This document shows, piece after piece, positions 53,782-61,333 of a DNA stretch of 61,333 bases. Position numbers and translations under genes: made by a program. Source of the stretch: Rhodospirillales bacterium (GTDB lineage: Bacteria > Pseudomonadota > Alphaproteobacteria > Rhodospirillales > Casp-alpha2). The stretch's first letter is position 1. The number at the start of each line of letters is the position of its first letter. Location: assembly GCA_021775095.1 (NCBI GenBank), contig JAJFII010000078.1, positions 1 through 61,333 of the forward strand, given 5' to 3'. Below the pieces are notes generated by a model. That model saw only the letters and a program-made list of their open reading frames with translations, did no database searches and had not been told where the DNA came from.

Positions 53782-54684
53782 TCAGGCTTTTACCCGCGCG
53801 ACGATGCCAAACAGGCCCGATGGTTTGATCATCAGCACGAGAATTAGAAGTAAAAACGCGTAAATGTCTTTGTGATTGGGCGAGATGTAAGCCGCCCCCA
53901 GATTCTCGGCGATGCCAACAACAATACCGCCGGCGATGGCCCCTGGCAGACTGCCAAATCCGCCAACCACAGCCGCAGCAAAGGCTTTCAGCAGCATCAG
54001 GTAACCCATCTCTACCTGCACCGATTGCATCGGCCCAATTAACACCCCGGCTGCGGCCGCGATGCCGCAGGCCAGACCAAAAATTAAAGAGATCATCATG
54101 GGCACGTTGATGCCCATCAAATAAGCAATATCCTTATTTGCGGCAACGGCCCGGACGGCCAGTCCCAATTTTGTTTTTTTGAGGAAGTAATGCAGAGCGG
54201 CCATCAAAAGGACCGCCACCACGGCCGTTAACGCATAACTTTTTGGCAAGGTGATATCGCCCAGTTGGAACGGCATGCCCAGATCAACCGGGAACGGCTC
54301 CGCCGCAGCACCCCAAATCAAAAAAGCGATGTTCATGAGCACGATCGACATCCCGAACCCGCAAATAATCATACCCATGCCGGCGACCGTATAACCGCCG
54401 CCGCCTTTGGTCAGGCGCCGGTAAAAAACCCGTTCGATGCCCATACCAAGGACCGCTGCACAAACCATCGCCAGCAGCAGGGCAACCGGATAGGGAAACC
54501 CCATGGTGTGGGAAAACACCAGGCCAAAAAACGCCCCGAACATATAAATTTCGCCATGCGCAAAATGCACAATATCTAGACCGGAATAAATCAACGAAAT
54601 GCCAAGCGCGACAATGCCATAAACAACACCAATGGTGACGCCAAACAGGAGGAAAGCAAAAAGCGATGAAAAATCAAAATCCAT
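53782..54684 (-). CDS. LivH-type ABC permease (second importer)
   Basis: A 300-residue membrane protein with LivH features: GIVYGIVALGISLIYSGLDI, VHFAHGEIYMFGAF, the EAA-like segment RAVAANKDIAYLMGIN and KAFAAAVVGGFGSLPGAIAG, with a C-terminal MIKPSGLFG. It lies 20 bases downstream of livF and before the binding-protein gene. Confidence 0.92.
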   Translation of the reverse strand: MDFDFSSLFAFLLFGVTIGVVYGIVALGISLIYSGLDIVHFAHGEIYMFGAFFGLVFSHTMGFPYPVALLLAMVCAAVLGMGIERVFYRRLTKGGGGYTVAGMGMIICGFGMSIVLMNIAFLIWGAAAEPFPVDLGMPFQLGDITLPKSYALTAVVAVLLMAALHYFLKKTKLGLAVRAVAANKDIAYLMGINVPMMISLIFGLACGIAAAAGVLIGPMQSVQVEMGYLMLLKAFAAAVVGGFGSLPGAIAGGIVVGIAENLGAAYISPNHKDIYAFLLLILVLMIKPSGLFGIVARVKA

Positions 54685-54703
54685 AAACCAAGTGCTCCAG
54701 CGG

Positions 54704-55441
54704 TTAAGCTTTAATTTCGTGTGTGCTATTGGCGACGGTTCCGCCGAGAAAGGATTTTTTGACGTTGGGGTCGTTAATCAAATCTTTCGCGTCGCCTTTG
54801 ATCAAAATGACGCCGTCGCGAATAATGTAACCGTATTCCGCTAATAACAGGGCCATTCTGACATTTTGTTCGACCATCAAAATCGATACGCCGGACTTTC
54901 GTATGCGATTAATTGTGGCAAAAATATCCATGATAATTTTTGGTGCCAAGGCAGCGCTGGGTTCATCCAGCATCAGCAGTTTTGGACGGGCCATCAGGCC
55001 TCGGCCGATCACCAGCATTTGCACCTCGCCACCGCTTAGGGTCGCCGCCAGTTGAGTGCGCCGTTCCAAAAGTCTCGGGAAAAACGAATAAACCCGTTCC
55101 AGATCCTCGGCGATGGCGATTTTGTCTTTGCGCACATAGGCACCCAGTTTGAGGTTTTCTTCGACGGTCATCGCCGGATAAGCGTCTTTGCCCTGGGTGA
55201 CCTGGGTGAGGCCGCAACGAACGATTTCGTGCGGCGGCAGATTTTGAATTTTCTGGCCGTCAAATTCGATGCTGCCTTCCCATACCGGCAGCAGCCCGGA
55301 AAGCGCCTTCAGGAAGGTGGACTTGCCGGTTCCGTTGCCGCCCAGCAGGGTCACAATGCCTCCTTCAGCGACATTCAAATCGATGCCACGCAAAATCTGC
55401 AGTTTCCCATAGCCCGTCGATAACCCCGATACCTTCAGCAT
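54704..55441 (-). CDS. LivF-type ABC transporter ATP-binding protein (second importer)
   Basis: A 245-residue ATPase: Walker A GGNGTGKST, signature LSGGEVQMLVIGRGLM, Walker B LLMLDEPSAALAP (the usual GLAP replaced by ALAP), switch VEQNVRM. ATG at 55441 (MLKVSGLSTGYG) matches LivF; the frame extends nine codons upstream without support. It follows lacI by 91 bases and heads the transporter genes. Confidence 0.9.
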   Translation of the reverse strand: MLKVSGLSTGYGKLQILRGIDLNVAEGGIVTLLGGNGTGKSTFLKALSGLLPVWEGSIEFDGQKIQNLPPHEIVRCGLTQVTQGKDAYPAMTVEENLKLGAYVRKDKIAIAEDLERVYSFFPRLLERRTQLAATLSGGEVQMLVIGRGLMARPKLLMLDEPSAALAPKIIMDIFATINRIRKSGVSILMVEQNVRMALLLAEYGYIIRDGVILIKGDAKDLINDPNVKKSFLGGTVANSTHEIKA

Positions 55442-55532
55442 GAAACCCTCAATCCAAAAGGCCGGCACGACTTTATTTCATGGTGAAGCGTCAATATTTT
55501 CAGATTATTAAAACCCATGCCAATCCTGTTCA

Positions 55533-56561
55533 CTATTCAAAAACATTTTCGCGAAGGATGATTTCAAAAGGCATTATCGTCACTTCTGATGTGATTTGCC
55601 GATCTTCCATGTGGAATTTTTTGAGAACCAGATTCGCCAATTTTTTCATATCCTGGTGAATGACCGCATCGATGGTCCCGTTCAATAAATTCGGTCGCGA
55701 TTTGGACGTCAGATGGTGGGTTATGAAAACAACGTCTTTTTCAATATTCCGTTCCTTCAGGGCTTTGATAATTCCCCGGTTGCCCGAGCCGATATTATAA
55801 AGGCCAACGATATCCGGGTTGTGGTCCAGCAACTGACCGACTTTCGCGTAATTGTCTTCGGCATCGTCATTGCCAAGGACCAGATCGAGAACTTCAAGGT
55901 CCGGAAAATCTTCCCGGCAAACCCGTCGAAAACCGATTTCCCTGTCGTCATGGCTGCTGTAGAGGTAGCTCCCTGCGACAATCGCAACTTTGCCCTTTTT
56001 GCCAGCCAGAAAACGGCCGATCAAATAACCGGCCGACCTGCCGGCCGCCCGGTTATCGATACCAACAAATCCGTCTCTGCGTGATCCCGACAAATCCGAT
56101 TGGATGGTAACCACAGGCACACCGGCTTTGACCGCGTGATCAACGGCCCACTTGACCGAGGGATGCTCAAGCGATTGCAGGGCAATCCCGTCAGAACCGT
56201 TACCAACGGCGATCTTAAGATGATTGGCCAGGCGTTCCGGATCAAACCGATCAATTTCATGGAACCGGATCGAGGCATTATGGGTGCGACCGGCATCGAT
56301 CACCGCGTTCAGCAGGTTTTCTTCAACCGAAGGCCCGGCACCGGCGGGCACCAAAAAATCGATGGTTTTTTTGGATTGAACAAGATGCAGCGGGACATGG
56401 CTTGATTTGCCTGCATTCAGGCGCGCGACGACAGACCACACCCGTTCCGATGTTTCGGCGCGAACACCCACACGCCGATTGAGCACACGATCAACGGTCG
56501 CGGTACTGACTCCGGCTTCCCGGGCGACATCTGTAATTTTTGCGCCGCCAAACTTAGCCAT
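55533..56561 (-). CDS. LacI-family transcriptional regulator
   Basis: A 342-residue regulator: HTH at residues 6-30 (KITDVAREAGVSTATVDRVL) and hinge helix, then a type I periplasmic-binding-like ligand domain (VVTIQSDLSGSRRDGFVGID, RSAGYLIGRFLAGKKGKVAI, SGNRGIIKALKERN). The SAT-VDRVLN reading resembles regulators of polyol and sugar-acid genes. It precedes the second Liv operon on the same strand and is divergent from the beta-hydroxyacid dehydrogenase. The palindrome at 56904-56917 is its likely operator. Confidence 0.92.
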   Translation of the reverse strand: MAKFGGAKITDVAREAGVSTATVDRVLNRRVGVRAETSERVWSVVARLNAGKSSHVPLHLVQSKKTIDFLVPAGAGPSVEENLLNAVIDAGRTHNASIRFHEIDRFDPERLANHLKIAVGNGSDGIALQSLEHPSVKWAVDHAVKAGVPVVTIQSDLSGSRRDGFVGIDNRAAGRSAGYLIGRFLAGKKGKVAIVAGSYLYSSHDDREIGFRRVCREDFPDLEVLDLVLGNDDAEDNYAKVGQLLDHNPDIVGLYNIGSGNRGIIKALKERNIEKDVVFITHHLTSKSRPNLLNGTIDAVIHQDMKKLANLVLKKFHMEDRQITSEVTIMPFEIILRENVFE

Positions 56562-56985
56562 CGTTTTATGGTCATCCTCCGTTGTCTGGCATTCTTGAGA
56601 GACGATTATTCGGTATTTATTTTTTTACAAGATGCCAATTAATTCAGATTAGCTATTTAGCCCATAATGAAGCAGATAGGAAGGGAGTAAATATTATGAT
56701 GGTGAAAATGGTGAGGGTTTTGATGTAAAATTTTTATATATTTCTAATTAAATCATTAAATAACAATGCTTTAAATGCATCATAATTAAGGTGTTATATT
56801 GCGATGAATGATGTTGTGCAGATTTTATTCTATGTATAGTCTTTGATTGTGTGGCGGATATGAATTTAAATTCTCTGCGCCTACTTGAGATATTCAGATC
56901 AAACGTTCTCGAGAACGCAACAACAAACAGTACCCGATACATCATCGGAAACGCCTCGAATCGTTTCTATTCAGGAGAAATAAGA
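56562..56985. other. AT-rich divergent regulatory region between lacI and the plus-strand arm
   Basis: About 420 bases, strikingly AT-rich between 56620 and 56880 compared with the coding regions around it. It holds the LacI-type palindrome at 56904-56917 and a moderate promoter TTGATT (56843-56848), 18 bases, TAAATT (56867-56872) reading toward 56986. The frame open from 56851 is considered leader, not coding, because GGAGA precedes ATG at 56986. Confidence 0.5.
56904..56917. promoter_or_regulatory. LacI-type operator palindrome
   Basis: CGTTCTCGAGAACG is a perfect 14-base palindrome centred on CpG, the hallmark of LacI-family operators. It lies 69 bases upstream of the dehydrogenase start and 343 bases from the lacI start, downstream of the predicted promoter, where bound LacI would block transcription of the plus-strand arm. 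Confidence 0.65.
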
Positions 56986-57876
56986 ATGAAAAAAGCAGGT
57001 GTAATAGGCCTCGGAGATATGGGCAGCGGACTGGCCAAGAACCTCATTGCCAAGGGGTACGAGACGACCGGTCTTGACCTCAGCCCGGATCGAATGGCGG
57101 CGTTCGTTGAAATGGGCGGCACCGCTGCTGCCAGCGCTCGTGCGGTTGGCGAAAATGCCGATGCGGTTTTTGTGATGGTGATGAACGGCGGCCAGGTCAA
57201 GTCCGTGCTTTTTGATGATGACGGTCTTGTGCACTCCCTTCAACCGGGTTCGGCCGTGTTGTTGACAGCGACTATTATGGCCTCTGAAGCGCGGCAACTG
57301 GCGATGGGTCTGGAAGGCACGGGGATCGAATTAATTGATACACCGGTGAGCGGTGGTTTCCCGGGGGCACAAGCGGGAACGTTGACGATGATGGCCGCTG
57401 CCAGCGATGACGTGCTCGCTGAATTTCGCCCGGTCATGGAAGCCGTGAGCAAGACCATTCACAAGGTAGGCGAAGATGCGGGCATGGGGCAAACGGTCAA
57501 AGCCTGCCTGCAATCACTCATTGGGTCCATTTTTTCCGCGACTTTTGAAGCCTCCGCACTGGCCGCCAAGGCCGGGGTTTCCGGACAGGTTCTGTACGAC
57601 GTGTTCAGCACGTCGGGCGCTGGATGCGGCGTCGCCAATTCGGCATTGGAAAATATTATCGACCGCAAGTTTTCCGGTACCGGCAGCTCCATTGCAACCA
57701 TGTACAAGGACCTGACCATTGCTATGGATATGGCCCGTGAACAGGGCGTGCCGCTGTTTACCGCAGCGACGGCCATGCAATGGTTTCAGGCTGGCATAAC
57801 CAAACACCCGGACGGTGATAACTGGGTCGTGACACGAATTATCGAAGATATCGTCGGCACCGAATTGAAGCGTTAA
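56986..57876 (+). CDS. Beta-hydroxyacid dehydrogenase (LtnD/3-hydroxyisobutyrate-dehydrogenase-like)
   Basis: A 296-residue NAD(P)-dependent dehydrogenase. Rossmann motif GVIGLGDMGSGLAKNL, substrate-binding DTPVSGGFPGAQAGTLTMM, catalytic Lys in GMGQTVKACLQ (family G-x-G-x-x-x-K) with Gln where 3-hydroxyisobutyrate dehydrogenase has Asn, as in the L-threonate dehydrogenase branch. It oxidises a 2- or 3-hydroxy acid. GGAGAAATAAGA precedes ATG at 56986. First gene of the plus-strand arm under the LacI site, 23 bases before the TIM-barrel gene. Confidence 0.9.
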   Translation: MKKAGVIGLGDMGSGLAKNLIAKGYETTGLDLSPDRMAAFVEMGGTAAASARAVGENADAVFVMVMNGGQVKSVLFDDDGLVHSLQPGSAVLLTATIMASEARQLAMGLEGTGIELIDTPVSGGFPGAQAGTLTMMAAASDDVLAEFRPVMEAVSKTIHKVGEDAGMGQTVKACLQSLIGSIFSATFEASALAAKAGVSGQVLYDVFSTSGAGCGVANSALENIIDRKFSGTGSSIATMYKDLTIAMDMAREQGVPLFTAATAMQWFQAGITKHPDGDNWVVTRIIEDIVGTELKR

Positions 57877-57899
57877 CCAAAACAACCTAGGAAAAGACA

Positions 57900-58760
57900 A
57901 TGAAATTAGGTGTAATTACGGACGGCATCAGCCGGGATTTAGAACATGCATTTAAAGTCATGCGGGAATTTGATCTGGAATATGCGGAGCTGCAATTCCT
58001 TTGGGACAAAGAGGTTGGGGATCTCGACGCAAAGCAGCGCAAAAAAGCCCTCGATCTGGTCAACGCCTATGACTTAAAGGTCTCCAGCATTTCCCGTCAC
58101 GTGTTCGGCGGCGTTCCGATGTCAACCGCACCGGGCGATGAATTGCACACCAAACACATGGATGGCCTGCAGCGTTGTATCGATATGGCACACGAATTTG
58201 ATTGTCGCACGGTGCGCATCATGAGTGGCAAAAAAGAAATGATTCTGTGGGGATATCACGGTGCTGAAGATTGGAACGTTGCCCGTGGTGCCTGGGACAA
58301 TCTGTTAAAAATCATCGAACCGTCGATCCGGTTGGCCGAAAAAGAAGATGTCCAGTTGATCGTCGAAACCGGCAATGGAAATATGATCAATTCGGCCTGG
58401 ACGGCACGAAAACTGATCGATGATTTGGGCACTGACCGTCTGAAGGTTTTGTGGGATCCGGCAAATGCCTGTTTCTGCCACGAACCCATGTGGCCCGATG
58501 GGTATGAAGCCCTGAAAGGTGGATACCTGGGCCATGTCCATATCAAAGACGTGCAGGTCGACACGCCAAAAGCAACATTGGAAGTGCGCCCCATGGGCCA
58601 AGGTCAATTGGCCGATCAGTTCCAACCGGCCGCCGATGCCATGCGCGCCGACGGATATGACGGTGTTATCTCTTATGAAAGCGTTTATCATCCGGGCAAC
58701 AGTAACTATGAAGAAGGTTTCCGGTCCTGTATTGGAAAATTTAAAGAAATATTTGGTTAA
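57900..58760 (+). CDS. Sugar phosphate isomerase/epimerase-like TIM-barrel protein, copy 2
   Basis: A 286-residue xylose-isomerase-like barrel. Metal-binding strands: LIVETGNGNM (Glu), VLWDPANACF (Asp), HVHIKDVQVD (His and Asp) and VISYESVYHP (Glu). Same fold as the protein encoded at 47436-48263 but clearly divergent in sequence. With the adjacent beta-hydroxyacid dehydrogenase it recalls the LtnD-OtnI/OtnC arrangement for four-carbon acid sugars, though no kinase is present here. It is followed by a terminator hairpin at 58778-58817. Confidence 0.86.
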   Translation: MKLGVITDGISRDLEHAFKVMREFDLEYAELQFLWDKEVGDLDAKQRKKALDLVNAYDLKVSSISRHVFGGVPMSTAPGDELHTKHMDGLQRCIDMAHEFDCRTVRIMSGKKEMILWGYHGAEDWNVARGAWDNLLKIIEPSIRLAEKEDVQLIVETGNGNMINSAWTARKLIDDLGTDRLKVLWDPANACFCHEPMWPDGYEALKGGYLGHVHIKDVQVDTPKATLEVRPMGQGQLADQFQPAADAMRADGYDGVISYESVYHPGNSNYEEGFRSCIGKFKEIFG

Positions 58761-58777
58761 TGATCTCCCTGTCCAGG

Positions 58778-58817
58778 GCGTTGTCGGCGGAGAGGTTCAC
58801 CGACAACGCTTTTTTTT
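58778..58817 (+). terminator. Rho-independent terminator inside the plus-strand arm
   Basis: Perfect 10-base stem GCGTTGTCGG/CCGACAACGC around a 12-base loop, followed by eight T residues (58810-58817). It begins 17 bases after the TIM-barrel stop codon and ends 14 bases before the acyl-CoA dehydrogenase ATG, so the downstream genes need readthrough or an internal promoter. The best terminator in the window. Confidence 0.88.
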
Positions 58818-58831
58818 GGAAAGAAATTCTC

Positions 58832-59998
58832 ATGGATTTCTCGGTCAGTACGGAAACACAGTTAATTATTGAGACTGTTCGGCGGTTTGTAGAAACCCAT
58901 TTGCATCCGCTTGAAGACGAGGTCAATACCTCCGGGCGCTTAAAACCCGATGATGCACAAACCCTGTTCGAAAAATCCAAGGCCCTGGGTCTTTACGCCA
59001 TGAATGTGCCGGCCGAATTGGGTGGTGGTGGGTTAAGCGCGGTTGAGATGTGCCTGGTCGAAGAACAGATTGGACGCACCCAGGATATCCTGATTCGTCG
59101 GGCTTTTGGCAACGTTTATGAAGTTCTGTTGGCCTGCAAAGACAGCCAGCGTGAGCGCTGGCTGCTGCCGGCGGTTGCCGGCAAACGGGTTTGTTCGATT
59201 GCCATCACCGAACCAGAGGCCGGATCCGATGCCGCTGCCATTAAAACACGGGCCCGATCAGAAGGCGATGGCTGGCGTTTATCAGGCCATAAACATTTTA
59301 TCAGCGACGGTTTGTTTTCAGATTTTTTCATCGTTTCAGCTGTCACGGACCCGGACGCCGGGGCCAAGGGGATCTCCTTATTCCTGGTCGACAAAGACAG
59401 TCCGGGGTTTACCGTCGGGGCCGATCAAAAGATGATGGGTTTGAGCGGGACCAGTCATGTTGAACTGTTTTTCGACAATATCTATCTGGGGCCGGAGAAC
59501 CTATTGGGAGACTTGGGTAAGGGATTAAAACTGGTTTTACAAACCATTGGTCGCATTCGACTGGCCCACATCGGTGCCCGCGCCGTTGGCATGTCCGGAC
59601 GTATTTTGGAACTGATGACGCAACAGGCCCAAGAGCGTCAACAATTTGGCAAACCCATTGGTGAGTTTCAGATGATGCAGACCCTGTTGGCGGATAGTGC
59701 CATGGAAATAAGTGCGGCACGATTGATGATATTAAACGCCGCCTGGGATTTGGACCAGGGCAAAGAAGCCCGTGAAAAAATTTCCATGGTCAAGGTTTTT
59801 GCTGCGGAAACCTACGGTAAAATCGCCGACCGGGCGGTCCAGATGTTTGGTGGCGCCGGATATTCAAAAGCCTTGCCGTTTGAGCGGTTTTATCGCGACA
59901 GCCGAATCTTTCGCATTTACGACGGCACCTCGGAAATTCACCGGACCATTATTGCCAAAGGGTTATTGTCCCATGGCTGTGGTGTTATCGATTTATAA
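58832..59998 (+). CDS. Acyl-CoA dehydrogenase
   Basis: A 388-residue flavoprotein. Domain order is the standard N-terminal helical, middle beta (CSIAITEPEAGSDAAAIKTR, GLSGTSHVELFFDN) and C-terminal helical parts, with QFGKPIGEFQMMQ and MFGGAGYSKALPFERFYRD. At the position of the medium-chain catalytic Glu the motif reads RIYDGTSEIHR, with Asp for Glu, as in some bacterial members. It desaturates an acyl-CoA, perhaps one made by the CaiB enzyme. ATG at 58832 follows GGAAAGAAA closely behind the terminator T-tract. Confidence 0.9.
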   Translation: MDFSVSTETQLIIETVRRFVETHLHPLEDEVNTSGRLKPDDAQTLFEKSKALGLYAMNVPAELGGGGLSAVEMCLVEEQIGRTQDILIRRAFGNVYEVLLACKDSQRERWLLPAVAGKRVCSIAITEPEAGSDAAAIKTRARSEGDGWRLSGHKHFISDGLFSDFFIVSAVTDPDAGAKGISLFLVDKDSPGFTVGADQKMMGLSGTSHVELFFDNIYLGPENLLGDLGKGLKLVLQTIGRIRLAHIGARAVGMSGRILELMTQQAQERQQFGKPIGEFQMMQTLLADSAMEISAARLMILNAAWDLDQGKEAREKISMVKVFAAETYGKIADRAVQMFGGAGYSKALPFERFYRDSRIFRIYDGTSEIHRTIIAKGLLSHGCGVIDL

Positions 59999-60035
59999 AT
60001 TTTAGTCCCTATTTGCGTTTATGAGGAAGTTTAAC

Positions 60036-60995
60036 ATGGTCGAAAGCAAACCGCCGAAAGTTGTTGTTATTGGTGCCGGAGCTATTGGTGGATTGTTCGG
60101 TGGATTGATCCGTGAAGGCGGGCTGGATGTGACACTTGTCGATATCAATGCGGACCATGTGGACGCCATCAACAAAAAAGGCTTAAACATCGTCGGCCAC
60201 GGTGGCGATCGATTTATTCCGATCAAGGCGATAACCGATGCAAGCGCCGCAGGCGTTGCTGATATCGTTATCGTCCAATGCAAAGCCCTCCACACGGAAA
60301 CCGCCGTGAACAATGCCCGGTCTGTTTTTGCCGACCATACAACGGTTGTAAGTTTTCAAAATGGCATCGGTAATGAAGAAGTTATCGCCGAAATCATCGG
60401 CGAAGAGCGGGTGATCGGCGGCTTGACGGCCCAGGGGGCAAAAGTCGAAGGCCCCGGTGTTATCCGCAATTATAGCGACCTTCCCACCTATATTGGTGAA
60501 CTGTTCGATCCTAACAGGGGAAAAATAACGCCACGGATTGAACATATGGCAAAGGCCTTTTCCGCCGCCGGCCTCGAGACCCACGCCAGTCAGAATATAC
60601 GCCTGGAGATGTGGAAAAAACTGTTGGGAAATATTGGTCTTTCGGCAACCTCGGGAACGACAAATTTGACATCGGCTGAAATGGTCATGATCCCGGAGTT
60701 GTCGGCAACCATCCACCGCGCGGTCGATGAAGCGGCAGACGTCGCCGCCGCCGCCGGCATTGAAATACCGGAACAGGAAAAACACCACATACTCGACAAA
60801 CTGACCAGCACGACGGCTGGCACCGGGGCATCCAAATCTTCCCTCTGTACCGATTTACATTCCGGCCGGCCGACGGAGATTGACCGAATTTACGGAACGG
60901 TTTCCCGGCTTGGACGAAAACATGGTGTTCCCACCCCGACCCTCGACACCCTGATTGCAATCGTTCGCGGCCAGGAAAGCCATTTTATGAAGTAA
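60036..60995 (+). CDS. Ketopantoate reductase-like oxidoreductase, copy 2
   Basis: A 319-residue ApbA/PanE-family protein: VVVIGAGAIGGLFGGLI, VVSFQNGIGNEEVIAEI and the catalytic Lys in MWKKLLGNIGLSATSGTT. It is distinct from copy 1 at 46432-47409, though both share the ASQN/SQN-x5-W-x-KLL-N spacing. ATG at 60036 has GAGG nine bases upstream; ATG at 60021 has none. Last gene of the plus-strand arm. Presumed NADP-dependent reduction or oxidation of a 2-oxo/2-hydroxy acid. Confidence 0.88.
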   Translation: MVESKPPKVVVIGAGAIGGLFGGLIREGGLDVTLVDINADHVDAINKKGLNIVGHGGDRFIPIKAITDASAAGVADIVIVQCKALHTETAVNNARSVFADHTTVVSFQNGIGNEEVIAEIIGEERVIGGLTAQGAKVEGPGVIRNYSDLPTYIGELFDPNRGKITPRIEHMAKAFSAAGLETHASQNIRLEMWKKLLGNIGLSATSGTTNLTSAEMVMIPELSATIHRAVDEAADVAAAAGIEIPEQEKHHILDKLTSTTAGTGASKSSLCTDLHSGRPTEIDRIYGTVSRLGRKHGVPTPTLDTLIAIVRGQESHFMK

Positions 60996-61333
60996 CCGGC
61001 TGGCCGACTATTGATGTTATTTAGGGTTTCAAGAGACAATTCCGTCCGGTACCGTTTCCGGCGCACCCGCCCGTCGGCCTTGCCCGCCCGGCAACTTCAC
61101 CCGACACGGAACAATCGCGGCCCTTTGATTTTTCGGTAATAGCCACATTGACCATCGGTTTGATTTTTTCGACTTAGGGTCAGGACCCCTTAATTTCATC
61201 CATTCTGCGGAGGCGATTTATCTTATCGGTTAGGCGGAAAGACGCAGGAAACCCCACGGTTTTCAAGTTTTTTCAACGAAGCCAGAGAGATAAAGCGCCC
61301 CGCCCCAAGGGGTTTGTCCGTAAGCTCACGCCT
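60996..61333. other. Intergenic tail, possible dispersed-repeat sequence
   Basis: No gene recognised in the last 338 bases. GGGTC-AG-GACCC (61177-61188), flanked by TTA and TTAA, is a small inverted repeat of the kind that ends transposon-like or REP-like elements in proteobacteria. From 61200 to the edge a plus-strand frame is open but has no start or recognisable family. Confidence 0.3.

Noticed and set aside
56851-56985. N-terminal extension of the beta-hydroxyacid dehydrogenase by 45 residues
   Set aside because: It covers the LacI palindrome and the predicted promoter region; ATG at 56986 has a good Shine-Dalgarno and gives the normal Rossmann start.
1-61333. CRISPR array, tRNA, rRNA, prophage or plasmid replication genes
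   Set aside because: No regularly spaced repeats, clover-leaf candidates, phage structural genes, integrase or replication initiator were seen on reading through both strands.

Overview
The window looks like a chromosomal stretch from an alphaproteobacterium of moderate GC, probably in or near the Rhodospirillales. This is inferred from gene content (two branched-chain-amino-acid-type ABC importers, beta-ketoadipate genes, MASE1/CHASE hybrid kinase, HyuAB, several SDR and Gfo/Idh/MocA enzymes); no rRNA or tRNA gene is present to confirm it. Nearly all of it is accessory catabolism laid out as adjacent operons, each with its own regulator.

Layout. (1) 1-9388: mostly minus-strand housekeeping and signalling genes: a partial TPR protein, a metallo-beta-lactamase protein with two cyclic-nucleotide-binding-type domains, a small unknown, a creatinase-like M24 protein, a MASE1-CHASE-HK-REC-HPt hybrid kinase, a 5'-truncated DapA-family remnant and a TerB-like protein. 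(2) 9594-18117: two overlapping FAD-linked oxidases, then a compact plus-strand protocatechuate operon (pcaD, pcaC, pcaH, pcaG, pcaI/pcaJ, pcaB) that runs from protocatechuate to 3-oxoadipyl-CoA; the thiolase pcaF is not in the window. (3) 18210-22163: a minus-strand pair (3-dehydroshikimate dehydratase fused to a 4-hydroxyphenylpyruvate-dioxygenase-like half, plus a Gfo/Idh/MocA oxidoreductase) divergent from a TetR regulator; this can feed quinate/shikimate-derived carbon into protocatechuate. (4) 22196-22490: a 295-bp non-autonomous transposable element (MITE) with 32-bp terminal inverted repeats and TA target duplication. (5) 22790-35154: a 12.4-kb plus-strand operon with a fused LivH-LivM permease, LivG, LivF, HyuA, SDR, HyuB, OsmC-like protein, periplasmic binding protein, two more SDRs and a Gfo/Idh/MocA enzyme, closed by a convergent IclR regulator. 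The same operator-like 29-bp sequence lies at the operon promoter and upstream of iclR, which ties the two together. (6) 36326-44593: an exported unknown, an orphan histidine kinase, an aldo/keto reductase, a stand-alone PLP enzyme, an MFS permease and a glutathionyl-hydroquinone-reductase-like GST. (7) 44710-60995: a second catabolic locus around a LacI regulator: minus strand lacI, livF, livH, binding protein, livM, livG, a 2-keto-4-pentenoate-hydratase-like enzyme, then SDR, TIM-barrel isomerase, ketopantoate-reductase-like, MaoC and CaiB; plus strand a beta-hydroxyacid dehydrogenase, TIM-barrel isomerase, acyl-CoA dehydrogenase and a second ketopantoate-reductase-like enzyme. A perfect LacI-type palindrome lies in front of the plus-strand arm.

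The beta-ketoadipate and 3-dehydroshikimate steps are firm. The substrates of the HyuAB operon and of the LacI locus cannot be read from sequence; these are the parts most likely to hold undescribed pathways. No CRISPR array, phage, plasmid origin, tRNA or rRNA was seen.
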